Shown: in pieces, positions 8,374 through 16,589 of the stretch | How positions within the stretch are numbered: position 1 is the first letter of the stretch | Layout of the letters: each line of letters opens with the position of its first letter | NCBI GenBank assembly: GCA_910584525.1 | Contig: CAJUAT010000022.1 | Span: 1-38,691 of the forward strand | Direction of reading: 5' to 3' | Origin: an uncultured Muribaculaceae bacterium | GTDB lineage: Bacteria > Bacteroidota > Bacteroidia > Bacteroidales > Muribaculaceae | DNA: 38,691 nucleotides | Translations under genes and position numbers: made by a program | The notes under the pieces: model-generated | The model's database searches: none | What the model saw: the letters and a program-made list of their open reading frames with translations, nothing else | Told to the model about the DNA's origin: nothing

Positions 8374-9237
8374 TTATTTGTCAAGTTCGTTTTTGAACGT
8401 TATGTTGTCGATAAGCCTTACAGGGCCGCAGTAAACTGTGATGCAGCCCACGATCCAAGGAGCTTCGGCCCAGTCCTCGACGGGGAGGAGAGTGCGGGCA
8501 TCCACGATCTCGAAATATTCCACCCTCATGCCGGGAATGGCGTCAAGATATTCAATGACAGACCGACGGGTGGCGTCGACGGAATGGTTTAGGGCATATG
8601 CCTGAGAGTCGAGGAGAGCGCGGTGAATTTCCGGAGCGTTTGCGCGCTGCTCCTCGTCGAGGAGAGCGTTACGGCTTGAGAGAGCGAGGCCGTCGTTGGC
8701 ACGCTTTATGGGGCAGGGCACGATGGAGACATCGATACCTTCGGCAGCCACCATGTTGCGAATCACGGCGATTTGCTGGAAATCCTTTTCGCCGAAATAA
8801 GCTCTGTCGGGTCGCACGAGGGCGAAGAGCCGCGATACTACCTGAGCCACGCCCTGGAAATGGCCGGGGCGGTATTTGCCTTCCATCACTTCGGCGGCGG
8901 TGCCCAGCTCATAGTCGTGGTCGCGGCCTGTGCCGTCGGGGTATATGTCGCCGACCTCGGGCAGGAACACTGCCGTCACGCCGGCCTTGGCCAGCAGACG
9001 AGAGTCGCCTTCCGGATCGCGCGGATAGGTGGCCAGGTCGTCCGGATTGTTGAACTGCGTGGGGTTTACGAACACGCTGACCACGGCGACATCATTTTCC
9101 GCGACACAACGTTCCACCAGAGAGAGGTGGCCGGCATGGAGAGCGCCCATCGTGGGCACGAATCCTATTGACTTGCCGTTGTTCTTGCACTGTGATATGA
9201 ACGACTCAAGGTCGCCCACTCTGTTTATTATCAACAT
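8374..9237 (-). CDS. panC: Pantothenate synthetase PanC (pantoate-beta-alanine ligase)
   Basis: PanC joins pantoate and beta-alanine using ATP. The 287-residue protein has the nucleotidyl-transferase HIGH-like motif in PTMGALHAGHLSLV (His34, His37), VFVNPTQF, the YFGEKDFQQ segment and the LALSSRN loop equivalent to KMSKS. The ATG at 9237 gives the normal family N-terminus (MLIINRV); an ORF start 25 codons upstream would add a Pro/Ala-rich extension lying in a GC-rich leader hairpin. panD follows 10 bp downstream. Expression probably starts from the minus-strand TAATTTTG in the shared region with the divergent GT5-like gene. Confidence 0.96.
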   Translation of the reverse strand: MLIINRVGDLESFISQCKNNGKSIGFVPTMGALHAGHLSLVERCVAENDVAVVSVFVNPTQFNNPDDLATYPRDPEGDSRLLAKAGVTAVFLPEVGDIYPDGTGRDHDYELGTAAEVMEGKYRPGHFQGVAQVVSRLFALVRPDRAYFGEKDFQQIAVIRNMVAAEGIDVSIVPCPIKRANDGLALSSRNALLDEEQRANAPEIHRALLDSQAYALNHSVDATRRSVIEYLDAIPGMRVEYFEIVDARTLLPVEDWAEAPWIVGCITVYCGPVRLIDNITFKNELDK

Positions 9238-9256
9238 AATACACAATAATGGAGAA

Positions 9257-9287
9257 GCGCCGGCCGGCGGAAGGAGACTTCCGGCGC
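9257..9287 (-). other. GC-rich leader hairpin upstream of panC
   Basis: GCGCC (9257-9261) and GGAAG (9269-9273) pair with CTTCC and GGCGC (9278-9287) around a GAGA loop, with a 7-nt bulge on one side. It falls in the panC 5' leader, about 20 nt before the start codon. It may affect translation or mRNA stability; no ligand is suggested by sequence. Confidence 0.4.
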
Positions 9288-9309
9288 CCGCGTTTCGCTG
9301 ATTCCGGCG

Positions 9310-9356
9310 CAAAATTACTAAATAATCGGCAAAGTCGGAAATTTTTAGTAACTTTG
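9310..9356. promoter_or_regulatory. Divergent promoter region, panC (-) and GT5-like gene (+)
   Basis: On the plus strand TAACTTTG at 9349-9356 is a consensus -7 element 39 nt before the ATG at 9396; its -33 element is poor. On the minus strand TAATTTTG (plus CAAAATTA, 9310-9317) is a -7 element for panC, with a partial -33 TTTC at 9341-9338 after 20 nt. The two core elements face away from each other within 47 bp, so the operons may compete for polymerase. Confidence 0.55.
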
Positions 9357-9395
9357 CACCTTGAAAAACCGTTAACGGTTTAAAGCAAAAGACTA

Positions 9396-10220
9396 ATGGC
9401 AGAGCACAGGATAATCTATGTATCGCAGGAGATAGCGCCTTACCTGAAGGCTAGTGAGAATTCGAGATATGACCGGGAATTGCCACAGGCCATGCAGGAG
9501 CGTGGCTATGAGGTGCGGACATTCATGCCCGATTTCGGGGAAGTCAACGAGCGACGCAACCAGCTGCATGAGGTGATACGCCTGTCGGGTATCAACATAA
9601 GCATCAGCGACAGCGACCATCCGCTGGTGGTCAAGGTGGCTTCGATGCAGCCCTCGCGAATTCAAGTATACTTTATCGACAACGACGACTATTTCCAGAA
9701 GCTCGACAGCGATGCCGATGCCTTTGGCTCCAACCGTGCCGACAACGACGAGCGGCTCATATTTTTCGCCCACGGCACCATGTCTACGGCCAAGAAGCTG
9801 CAATGGGAGCCCGATGTGGTCAACGTGTCGGGGTGGATGGCGTCGCTGGTGCCGCTATATCTCAAGAGGCTTTATTCCGACGGTCCGTCGTTCCACCGCA
9901 CCAAGGTGGTATATACCGTTACCGACGACCAGACGGCGCCTGACGTTCTTGACGCCGGATTCTTCGACAAGCTTCGCGAGGAGGGTATCAAGCGCAACGA
10001 CCTCAAGCAATTCCTCGAGATGGAGCGCGACATACACCTGCTGCGGCGTATGGCGATACAGTGGAGCGACGGCGTGGTTTTCCGCGGCGTGGAACCCGAC
10101 CCGGCCCTCGTGGAGATTATCGAGAAAGCCAACAAGCCCTGGATAGCCATCGATACAGCGTCGCCCCACGGCGATGAGCTCGACGCTTTCTACAAACAGC
10201 TAATGCCCCGTAAGAAATGA
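9396..10220 (+). CDS. Glycogen/starch synthase-like GT5 N-terminal domain protein
   Basis: The 274-residue protein resembles only the N-terminal half of GT5 glycogen synthases: IIYVSQEIAPYLKASEN, LPQAMQERGYEVRTFMPDFG, and HGTMSTAKKLQWEPDVVNVSGW, where full enzymes have the HDWH region. The loop that should read KxGGL for ADP-glucose binding is KASEN, and the whole second GT-B domain is absent against a usual length of about 450-480. Glycogen synthesis by this protein alone is therefore unlikely; a binding or structural role is more plausible. This truncated form beside a DUF4270 gene and divergent from panC is an arrangement I recall from Bacteroides, so it is probably a conserved gene and not a fragment. 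It shares an ATGA overlap with the next gene, indicating translational coupling. Confidence 0.75.
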   Translation: MAEHRIIYVSQEIAPYLKASENSRYDRELPQAMQERGYEVRTFMPDFGEVNERRNQLHEVIRLSGINISISDSDHPLVVKVASMQPSRIQVYFIDNDDYFQKLDSDADAFGSNRADNDERLIFFAHGTMSTAKKLQWEPDVVNVSGWMASLVPLYLKRLYSDGPSFHRTKVVYTVTDDQTAPDVLDAGFFDKLREEGIKRNDLKQFLEMERDIHLLRRMAIQWSDGVVFRGVEPDPALVEIIEKANKPWIAIDTASPHGDELDAFYKQLMPRKK

Positions 10221-11638
10221 AAAAAACAGCGATGGCGCTCCTGCTGGCGGTTTTGCCGGTACTCGCCCTCTCTTCATGCGAAGACCAGCTCTCGAATATC
10301 GGCGGCTCGCTGGTGAACTCTGAAGTCACTATCTCCGTCGACTCCCTTGTTGCCGACATACACGGCGAGTCGGTGCGGGAGAAGAAATTCGACGCCCGCA
10401 CCACCACCAAGCTGCTGGGACGCCTGTCAGTGCCCGAGTACGGAAGCCTCAGCTGTTCCTTCGTGACGCAGCTCATGAGCGCCACAAAGATGAACATCCC
10501 CGACAGTATCACCGAGGAGATGGTCGACTCTGCCCGCCTTGTGCTCTCCATACCCCGCGGGTCGCTCACCGGCGATTCCCTGGCACCGCAGCAGCTGAAG
10601 GTGTTCCGACTCACAAGCCAGATTCCCGATACCGTATCCTCGAGCTTCAATGCCAAGGGATATTATGACCCCGCCAATCCTTTCGGCGTGAAGAGCTATA
10701 CCGTCAGCAACATATCCATGTCCGACTCGGCTTTCAAGAAGCGTGCTTACGTGAGCATACCCGTGAAACTGCCGAAGGAGTTCGGCATGGAGCTGTTCAG
10801 AAAATACCGTGCCAACGACCCCATGTTCCAGTGGCCTTCAGAGTTCAACAAATGGTTCCCCGGCATTTATGTGGAGCAGAACTTCGGCAACGGATGCGTT
10901 GCCAACATCACCAAAGCCGAGACATTCCTTTACTGGCACCGCACGGAGAAGGTGGCAGTGCCCGTCGACTCGGCGACCGTGAAATATGAGATGCGCGACC
11001 TGCGCGACTCCGTATGCCTTATGAGTTCACGGCCCGAAGTGGTGTCGTCGAACAACATCGACTATATCCCTTCCGAAACGCTCGACCGTATGGCCGGCGA
11101 GGGAAAGGCTCTGGTCACCACCCCGGGCGGATATATTGTGAATGTGAGGTTCCCGGTGGGCACCATGCTCAAGAAATACCTTGAAAGCAACACCGAGATG
11201 TCGGTGGTGGCCAAGTTCACGCTCGAGATTCCGGGCAAGATCATCAAGAACGATTACGGCATCCGTCAGGCACCCTATCTGCTGATGGTGCCGGCAGCCG
11301 AAAGGGAATCGTTCTTCCGCGAAAACAAGATACCCGACAACGAAACGAGCTTCTATGCCTCTTACGACGAGGAGACGGGAACATACCGCTTCGACAAGCT
11401 GCGGGCATACTTCCTGAAACGTCTGGAAGACTACCGTGCAGGCAAAATCACGGAGTTTACCGACGAGGAGTTCGCCATAGTGCCGGTGATGGTCAGCACA
11501 GAGACGGTGCAGAATTACGATTCGAGCACCACCTACGTGCTGCGGGTGTCGCCATATATGTCGGCACCGACGATGACGGAGCTTGACACGCGCAACGCGA
11601 CAATCATCTTTACATTCTCAAGCCAGAAAATAGATTGA
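10217..11638 (+). CDS. DUF4270 family lipoprotein
   Basis: A 473-residue lipoprotein with signal MKKTAMALLLAVLPVLALSS and lipidated Cys21, followed by the typical DUF4270 opening (EDQLSNIGGSLV, then VDSL and a run on colour-like short strands). The rest is beta-rich, with PYLLMVPAAERESFF and a C-terminal YVLRVSPYMSAP. The family is confined mainly to Bacteroidota and has no settled function; surface or periplasmic location is inferred from the lipobox. The ATG overlaps the stop of the GT5-like gene in ATGA, and the stop is 5 bp before the CapA-like start, so all three form one operon. Confidence 0.85.
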   Translation: MKKTAMALLLAVLPVLALSSCEDQLSNIGGSLVNSEVTISVDSLVADIHGESVREKKFDARTTTKLLGRLSVPEYGSLSCSFVTQLMSATKMNIPDSITEEMVDSARLVLSIPRGSLTGDSLAPQQLKVFRLTSQIPDTVSSSFNAKGYYDPANPFGVKSYTVSNISMSDSAFKKRAYVSIPVKLPKEFGMELFRKYRANDPMFQWPSEFNKWFPGIYVEQNFGNGCVANITKAETFLYWHRTEKVAVPVDSATVKYEMRDLRDSVCLMSSRPEVVSSNNIDYIPSETLDRMAGEGKALVTTPGGYIVNVRFPVGTMLKKYLESNTEMSVVAKFTLEIPGKIIKNDYGIRQAPYLLMVPAAERESFFRENKIPDNETSFYASYDEETGTYRFDKLRAYFLKRLEDYRAGKITEFTDEEFAIVPVMVSTETVQNYDSSTTYVLRVSPYMSAPTMTELDTRNATIIFTFSSQKID

Positions 11639-11643
11639 CACCC

Positions 11644-12738
11644 ATGACACTTCTCTCCATATTGATGTTCAGCCTGCTGTCGTTTCTTACGGGAGCGGCG
11701 GAGACCGGGGCGCCACAGGGAGCCGACCTTCTGTTTGTGGGGGATGCCATGCAGCATCAGGGACAACTTGACCGCGCGCGGCAGCTCGCCGGCGGCAAAG
11801 GGTACGATTATTCCGAATGTTTCCGGCTCATAGCTCCGGAGATTACGGCTGCCGATTATGCCGTGTGCAACCTGGAAGTACCGCTTGGAGGAGGTCCCGA
11901 CTATTCTGGGTATCCTTGCTTTTCAGCCCCCGACAGCTATGCCGCGGCACTGAAGGATGCCGGTTTCGACATGTTCCTGACGGCCAACAACCATTGCCTC
12001 GACCGTCGCGACAAGGGAGCGTGCAACACCCTGACGGCCCTTGACCGTCTGGGCGTGGACCATACGGGCACATTTCACGATGCCGCCGACAGAGCAGCCA
12101 AAGTACCTTTCATAAAGGATATCAACGGCATCAAGACCGGTTTTCTGGCCTATACCTACGGTACCAACGGCATAGAGCCGCGCGACGGCGTGGAGGTGTC
12201 GCTGATCGACCGCAACAAGATGGCCGAGGAAATAGCGGCCACGCGCAAGGCCGGTGCCGAGATTGTAGTGGTGGCCATGCACTGGGGCGTGGAGTATGTG
12301 CTCCTCCCCGGCGAAGTGCAGAAAAGTCTTGCCAAATTTCTCGTGGACCAGGGCGTCGACCTCATCATCGGCGGCCATCCACACGTGATACAGCCCATGG
12401 AAGTGGTGCATAACGACAAGGAAGACAAGGACGTGCTGCTGGTGTACTCTTTAGGCAACTTCATCAGCAACATGAAGACAGGCGACACACGCGGGGGGGC
12501 ACTGGTAAAGGCACGCATAGAGCGCGGCGCCGACGGAAAGGCGCGCTTCAAGAGCGCCGTTTACGATACCTTCTTCTCGCAGAAGCCCGACGGCGAGCGT
12601 GGCAACTACAGGGTGGTCCCTTCCGCACGTGCCGACGAGATTCCCGCTGCGCAGAAAGCTCACTGGCATATCTTCAACAATGCGGCTCGACGTATCTTCG
12701 ACACCCATAACGTCAACGTGCCGCCGGCAAGACCATAA
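11644..12738 (+). CDS. CapA family metallophosphatase-like protein
   Basis: The 364-residue protein belongs to the CapA/PgsA group, a calcineurin-like metallophosphoesterase fold found in poly-gamma-glutamate capsule systems but also widely outside them. Visible metal-site motifs are LFVGDAMQH, CNLEVPLG, LTANNHCLD, VVAMHWGVEY and GGHPHVIQP, then VYSLGNFISN. An N-terminal hydrophobic stretch (residues 1-17) suggests export. The ATG at 11644 is preferred to a TTG three codons earlier that overlaps the previous stop. No capB or capC partner is nearby, so capsule synthesis should not be assumed; it may act on cell-envelope phosphate esters. Confidence 0.88.
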   Translation: MTLLSILMFSLLSFLTGAAETGAPQGADLLFVGDAMQHQGQLDRARQLAGGKGYDYSECFRLIAPEITAADYAVCNLEVPLGGGPDYSGYPCFSAPDSYAAALKDAGFDMFLTANNHCLDRRDKGACNTLTALDRLGVDHTGTFHDAADRAAKVPFIKDINGIKTGFLAYTYGTNGIEPRDGVEVSLIDRNKMAEEIAATRKAGAEIVVVAMHWGVEYVLLPGEVQKSLAKFLVDQGVDLIIGGHPHVIQPMEVVHNDKEDKDVLLVYSLGNFISNMKTGDTRGGALVKARIERGADGKARFKSAVYDTFFSQKPDGERGNYRVVPSARADEIPAAQKAHWHIFNNAARRIFDTHNVNVPPARP

Positions 12739-12754
12739 GTCCTGAAGCCATAAT

Positions 12755-12785
12755 AAATCCCGAGGCCATGACGGCTCCGGGATTT
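12755..12785. terminator. Bidirectional hairpin terminator between convergent genes
   Basis: AAATCCCG (12755-12762) pairs with CGGGATTT (12778-12785), with extra GCC/GGC pairing inside. It lies 16 bp after the CapA-like stop and upstream of the convergent galE end; the A and T ends of the stem let it work in both directions. A short tandem repeat of the form TCTAAT..CTTCTATCG follows at about 12812-12844. Confidence 0.65.
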
Positions 12786-12844
12786 GCATTGACTGAGATT
12801 CGGGTTGTATATCTAATAATCTTCTATCGTCTAATCTTCTATCG

Positions 12845-13873
12845 TCAGTTTTTGAGCGACTCCTGCCATCTCCAGGCGTTGGCCATGGTATCGGTGATGG
12901 GCGTTTCGGCCGTCCAGCCGAGCACTTCGTTGGCCTTCTTCGGGTCGGCCCAAATCTTTTCGATGTCGCCTTCGCGGCGGGGTCCTATTTTGTAAGGCAC
13001 CTTGACGCCGGTAGCAGATTCGAAAGCGTTGATGAGCTGCAGTACCGAGAGACCGCATCCTGTACCTAAGTTGAACACCTCAAGCTTGTCGTGGTCATCG
13101 CTGTCGAGCATGCGCTTCATGGCAATGACGTGGGCCTTGGCGAGATCGTTGACATCGATGAAGTCGCGTATGCAGCTGCCGTCGGGAGTGTTGTAGTCGT
13201 CGCCGAACACGGTGAGTTCCTTACGTATGCCTGCGGCTGTCTGGGTGATGTAGGGCACGAGGTTCTGCGGCACACCTAAGGGAAGCTCGCCGATCTTTGC
13301 CGACGGATGGGCTCCGATGGGATTGAAGTAGCGCAGGAGTATCGATTTTATGGGCGCTCCCGAGGTTATGACGTCACGGATAATCTCTTCGGAAATCTGC
13401 TTGGTATTGCCGTAGGGGGATGTAGCCGGCTTGATGGGTGCTGTCTCGTCGATGGGATTGTTGTCAGGTTCGCCGTATACGGTGCATGACGAGGAGAACA
13501 CAATCCCTTTCACGCCGAATTCGGGCATGCATTCCAGGAGGTTGAGCAGAGTGCCCAGGTTGTTGCGGTAATAGAGGATAGGCTTGTGCACCGACTCGCC
13601 CACGGCCTTGCTGGCGGCGAAGTTGATGATTCCCTTTATGCCGGGGTTCTGCTCGAACATCCTGCGGAGTGTCTTCATGTCGGTGCAGTCGCCCTCGAAG
13701 AATGCCGGACGTTTGCCGGTGATGGCCTCTATGCCGTCGAGTACATTGACGTTGGAGTTCGACAGGTTGTCGATGATTACCACATCGTAGCCGGCTTCCA
13801 TGAGCTGCACGGTGGTGTGGGAGCCGATATATCCGGTGCCACCGGTTACCAATATATTTTCGTTCATGGCCAT
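12845..13873 (-). CDS. galE: UDP-glucose 4-epimerase GalE
   Basis: GalE interconverts UDP-glucose and UDP-galactose with bound NAD in the cytosol. The 342-residue SDR protein has TGGTGYIGSHT (residues 10-20), the catalytic SSSCTVYG stretch and Tyr154-x3-Lys158 in SPYGNTKQ, then RYFNPIGAHPS and GSCIRDFIDV with the substrate-binding region. Length is normal. The start may be Met1 at 13873 or Met3 at 13867; both leave the NAD motif intact. It is separated by one base from the stop of the upstream nucleotidyltransferase, so the two sugar-nucleotide genes are co-translated. Confidence 0.96.
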   Translation of the reverse strand: MAMNENILVTGGTGYIGSHTTVQLMEAGYDVVIIDNLSNSNVNVLDGIEAITGKRPAFFEGDCTDMKTLRRMFEQNPGIKGIINFAASKAVGESVHKPILYYRNNLGTLLNLLECMPEFGVKGIVFSSSCTVYGEPDNNPIDETAPIKPATSPYGNTKQISEEIIRDVITSGAPIKSILLRYFNPIGAHPSAKIGELPLGVPQNLVPYITQTAAGIRKELTVFGDDYNTPDGSCIRDFIDVNDLAKAHVIAMKRMLDSDDHDKLEVFNLGTGCGLSVLQLINAFESATGVKVPYKIGPRREGDIEKIWADPKKANEVLGWTAETPITDTMANAWRWQESLKN

Positions 13874-13874
13874 G

Positions 13875-14780
13875 TCATTTGAAAAGAGGTGAGGGATATA
13901 GTCCTTCGTCGACGAGGCGGGCGAACTGGGCGACAGTGGCGGGACGGTCGGCGGCGAAAGTCACGCCGAACCATTTGGAGGGGGTGTTCTCCACCTTGAG
14001 GGTGATGGTGCCGTTGTCGATGAGGTCGTTGACCACGGTGGGGATGTAGAACTCCGACTTGAGTTCATCGCCATGCTCGTCGAGGAACTTTATGAAGGCT
14101 TTCTCGCTGTAGTCGAAATAGTCGGGGGTGAAGCCCCACATGTTCATCGACACGGGAGCACCTTCGGGGAATGGGGCAGTGGAGCCGTCGGGGAGTGTCT
14201 GTATGAGCTTGCCGTCTACGCGCTGTATGCCGTGGCGTTCCGAGACGCCTGTGAGGAAACCCTCGGCATCCACTTCGCAGAGACCGCGCGACACGCCGCC
14301 GTTTTCACTCAGCGTGTTCTCGATGTTGAAGCCTACCATGCAGTAGCAGTTCTTCTTGCCCTCTACGGAGCGGAGGAAGTCGGCAAGCACCTTGAAGGAG
14401 TCGGCGCCATAATAGTCGTCGGCATTGATGACACCGAAAGGCTCTTTGATCACGTCCTTGCCCATGAGCACGGCATGGTTGGTACCCCAGGGCTTGGTAC
14501 GTTCGGCATTCGGCTTGTAGCCTGCCGGTAGCTTGTCGATGGATTGGAAAACCACCTCCACCGGGATGTGGCCTTTATATTTGGAAAGGACTTTATCGCG
14601 GAACTCCTGCTCGAAGTCCTTGCGTATCACAAACACGATTTTGCCGAAGCCGGCGCGGAGAGCATCGTAAACAGAGTAATCCATGATGGTCTCGCCGTTG
14701 GGTCCGAGACCGTCGAGCTGCTTGAGACCGCCGTAGCGCGACCCCATGCCTGCTGCTAAGATAAATAATGTGGGTTTCAT
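13875..14780 (-). CDS. Sugar-phosphate nucleotidyltransferase family protein
   Basis: A 301-residue protein starting MKPTLFILAAGMGSRYGGLKQ, the glycine-rich nucleotide loop of NTP transferases, where the family usually has LAAGxGxRxxPLTxxxPK. Later motifs are PWGTNHAVL, INADDYYG (metal-binding Asp) and FYIPTVVNDLI. Bacteroidota annotate such proteins simply as nucleotidyltransferase; the sugar and nucleotide cannot be fixed from sequence, though coupling with galE suggests hexose-1-phosphate/UDP chemistry. The start is two bases from the end of the long palindrome at 14783-14967, which may contain its promoter (TAATTTTG on the minus strand at 14802-14795). Confidence 0.8.
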   Translation of the reverse strand: MKPTLFILAAGMGSRYGGLKQLDGLGPNGETIMDYSVYDALRAGFGKIVFVIRKDFEQEFRDKVLSKYKGHIPVEVVFQSIDKLPAGYKPNAERTKPWGTNHAVLMGKDVIKEPFGVINADDYYGADSFKVLADFLRSVEGKKNCYCMVGFNIENTLSENGGVSRGLCEVDAEGFLTGVSERHGIQRVDGKLIQTLPDGSTAPFPEGAPVSMNMWGFTPDYFDYSEKAFIKFLDEHGDELKSEFYIPTVVNDLIDNGTITLKVENTPSKWFGVTFAADRPATVAQFARLVDEGLYPSPLFK

Positions 14781-14782
14781 TT

Positions 14783-14967
14783 TAAGTAACTGTTCAAAAT
14801 TATTTTATAGTCTCCGGTCTGATTATTTCAATGTTTCTTCGGTATGATTTTTGAATCTTTTCCTCTGTTCATCAGTCATGTGGCTCGCCACACTCCTTCT
14901 TCACAGAGAAAAATCTTCTAAAAATCATCCTCGAATAAACATTAAAATAATTTCGACCAGTTACTTA
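14783..14967. repeat. 185-bp imperfect palindrome filling an intergenic gap
   Basis: TAAGTAACTG at 14783-14792 is mirrored by CAGTTACTTA at 14958-14967, and pairing continues inward. From 14822-14867 against about 14902-14949 some 39 of 48 columns match by my hand alignment. The tip is TGTGG-CTCG-CCACA near 14879-14892. The left arm has 23 extra bases (14799-14821) bounded by ATTATTT. It begins inside the holB stop codon region and ends 2 bp before the next start codon. The layout resembles a MITE or a long structured mRNA spacer. Confidence 0.8.
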
Positions 14968-16016
14968 TATTTTTTTGATTTGCGTATCTGCATTATTATT
15001 ATCAGGAAATAGTCGAAGAGCACTATTTTTGCATTGCCGTTTCGTTCGATGTCGTTTCTGGCGGCATCGGTGGCATCCATGAGTTCCTCGATGTTTGCGG
15101 CGTTGATGAATGGTGCGAAATTGCGTGCGAAGCGTTCTTCGTCGTCGGAGAGATGGTTCAGGGCGGGCATCCGCAGGTTGTAGATGAAGTTCTCGCGGAA
15201 CATCCCTTGCATATATGCGAGGAGACGTACTATTTTCTCGCGGCCGAAAGCTGCCGCCGTTTCGGAGGATTTCTTGAGGTTGGCAACCTTCCGGGCGTAA
15301 GCGTCGCGCATCAGGGTCTGGAAGAAGGCTCTGAACTCGGCCTCTTCGGCATTATTCTTCTCTTTGCCGCCCGTGCCAGCAGATGCCCCCAGATATATGC
15401 GTTGGGTGCGGCTGTAGATGGTGGGAAGCACTTCAAGGTCGTTGTCGCTGACAAGCAGGAAGCATATGCCGGCGCCCGGCTCTTCCATCACCTTCAGCAG
15501 CTTGTTGGCTGTCTCCTGGCGAAGCCGCTCGGGAAGCCATATCACAAAGAACTTAATCCTGGAGGCGAATGGAGGGAATGAGGCCATGCGGATGATTTCG
15601 GCGGCTTCCTCCACATGGATGGCTGGCTGCGAATTGCCGGCCTCTATGATCTGCAGCCATTTCTCGGGCGACATCTCAGGAGATTCCTCGAGCATACGCT
15701 GCCATTCCTCCTTCATGTCGTCGGAGACGAGGATATTTCGGCTCTTGTTCTTGACGATAGGTATAGAGAAATGCACGTCAGGATGGTCGTTGGCGGCATG
15801 GAGCCGGCAGTTGCGGCAGTTGCCGCACGGCTCTCCGCCCACGGGACTCTCGCAATGGGCATAGGCCATGAAAGCCCTGGCGAGCATCATCTTGCCGGTG
15901 CCCGCCGGACCCGACAGCAGAAGAGCGTGGGGTATGCGCCATTCATCAACGGCCTGGCGTAGCCGCCGCTTCCCTTCCTCTTGCCCCGGTATATCGCTGA
16001 ATCGGATTATGCTCAT
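14961..16016 (-). CDS. holB: DNA polymerase III delta' subunit HolB
   Basis: Delta' is part of the clamp loader that places the sliding clamp on primed DNA. The 351-residue AAA+ protein has SGPAGTGK (35-42), a zinc module with Cys55, Cys64, Cys67 and Cys70, and the SRTQRI sensor/arginine region in the form YSRTQRIYLG. The C-terminal helical domain is weakly conserved, as is usual. A consensus promoter lies 40 bp upstream. The last Lys codon and the TAA stop lie inside the repeat TAAGTAACTG of the adjacent palindrome, so the C-terminus appears to be set by that element. Confidence 0.92.
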   Translation of the reverse strand: MSIIRFSDIPGQEEGKRRLRQAVDEWRIPHALLLSGPAGTGKMMLARAFMAYAHCESPVGGEPCGNCRNCRLHAANDHPDVHFSIPIVKNKSRNILVSDDMKEEWQRMLEESPEMSPEKWLQIIEAGNSQPAIHVEEAAEIIRMASFPPFASRIKFFVIWLPERLRQETANKLLKVMEEPGAGICFLLVSDNDLEVLPTIYSRTQRIYLGASAGTGGKEKNNAEEAEFRAFFQTLMRDAYARKVANLKKSSETAAAFGREKIVRLLAYMQGMFRENFIYNLRMPALNHLSDDEERFARNFAPFINAANIEELMDATDAARNDIERNGNAKIVLFDYFLIIIMQIRKSKKYK

Positions 16017-16056
16017 GGTATCTATCCCTACGGGTATGACATCGCCGTATTCCTTA

Positions 16057-16088
16057 CAAAATTAGTAATTTTATGACTAATATACAAA
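16057..16088 (-). promoter_or_regulatory. Bacteroidota-type promoter for holB
   Basis: Read on the minus strand, TTTG (16088-16085) and TAATTTTG (16064-16057) are separated by exactly 20 nt, a full consensus. The start of transcription would lie roughly 35-40 nt before the holB ATG at 16016. Confidence 0.75.
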
Positions 16089-16095
16089 GAGAAAT

Positions 16096-16214
16096 CCTTT
16101 ATTGCGGTGCATTTATAATTTTGTATCTCTCAGCCTTCGGCCTCGTTCTGGAAATCACAGAGCTGAAATGAAACTGCACTGAAAGTTCTGTGGCATTTTA
16201 GCTAAAACTGAAAG
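16096..16214 (-). repeat. Left inverted-repeat arm flanking the T9SS-type cargo gene
   Basis: Read on the minus strand this region aligns with 17656-17800. Landmarks in order are TTGCGGTGCATT, CTCTCAGCCTTCGGC, GGAAATCACAGA (GGGAATCACAGA in the partner), AACTGCAC and a diverged TTCTGTGG/TTTTAGC section. It is the more diverged arm. Together the arms bracket the secreted protein gene at 16590-17642. Confidence 0.65.
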
Positions 16215-16243
16215 TATTTGAGCATTATGTGGATGGAATGCAT

Positions 16244-16324
16244 TGTAGGGACGCACGGCTCGTGCGTCCGCATCTGTTGGAATTATTGGTGCTATGCCAG
16301 ACGCACGAGCCGTGCGTCCCTACA
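16244..16324. repeat. Perfect 25-bp inverted repeat made of two self-palindromes
   Basis: Bases 16244-16268 and 16300-16324 are exact reverse complements. Each arm is itself a hairpin: GGACGCACG-GCT-CGTGCGTCC at 16249-16269 and its mirror. The 31-bp spacer is not notable. This is the layout of REP/BIME-type elements. The rest of 16017-16589 holds only promoters and the repeat arm at 16096-16214; no gene is supported. Confidence 0.85.
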
Positions 16325-16463
16325 GCGGCAAATGTACATTTGGTTTTCCCATATTGTAACATTGAAGAAAATCTTATGAAGATGTGAATATGCTGCGTGC
16401 TGTGATTTTTTTACGCTGATAATGAACAATCTATAATAATTTACAAAAATATTTACATAATAA

Positions 16464-16495
16464 TTTGCAATTGTTGTTAAATATATTTAACTTTG
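16464..16495 (+). promoter_or_regulatory. Bacteroidota-type promoter for the secreted protein gene
   Basis: TTTG at 16464-16467 and TAACTTTG at 16488-16495 are spaced by 20 nt. The leader would be about 90 nt to the ATG at 16590. Confidence 0.7.
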
Positions 16496-16589
16496 CGGAA
16501 AGTATTATTATTCGACAAAGAGGCATGATGGCCTCATTAATCGGATTGATATAATTCCCGCTAACCGTAACCTATAAATACAGCAATCG

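Noticed and set aside
11644..12738. Capsule biosynthesis operon
   Set aside because: Only a CapA-like protein is present; there is no capB, capC or other polyglutamate gene.
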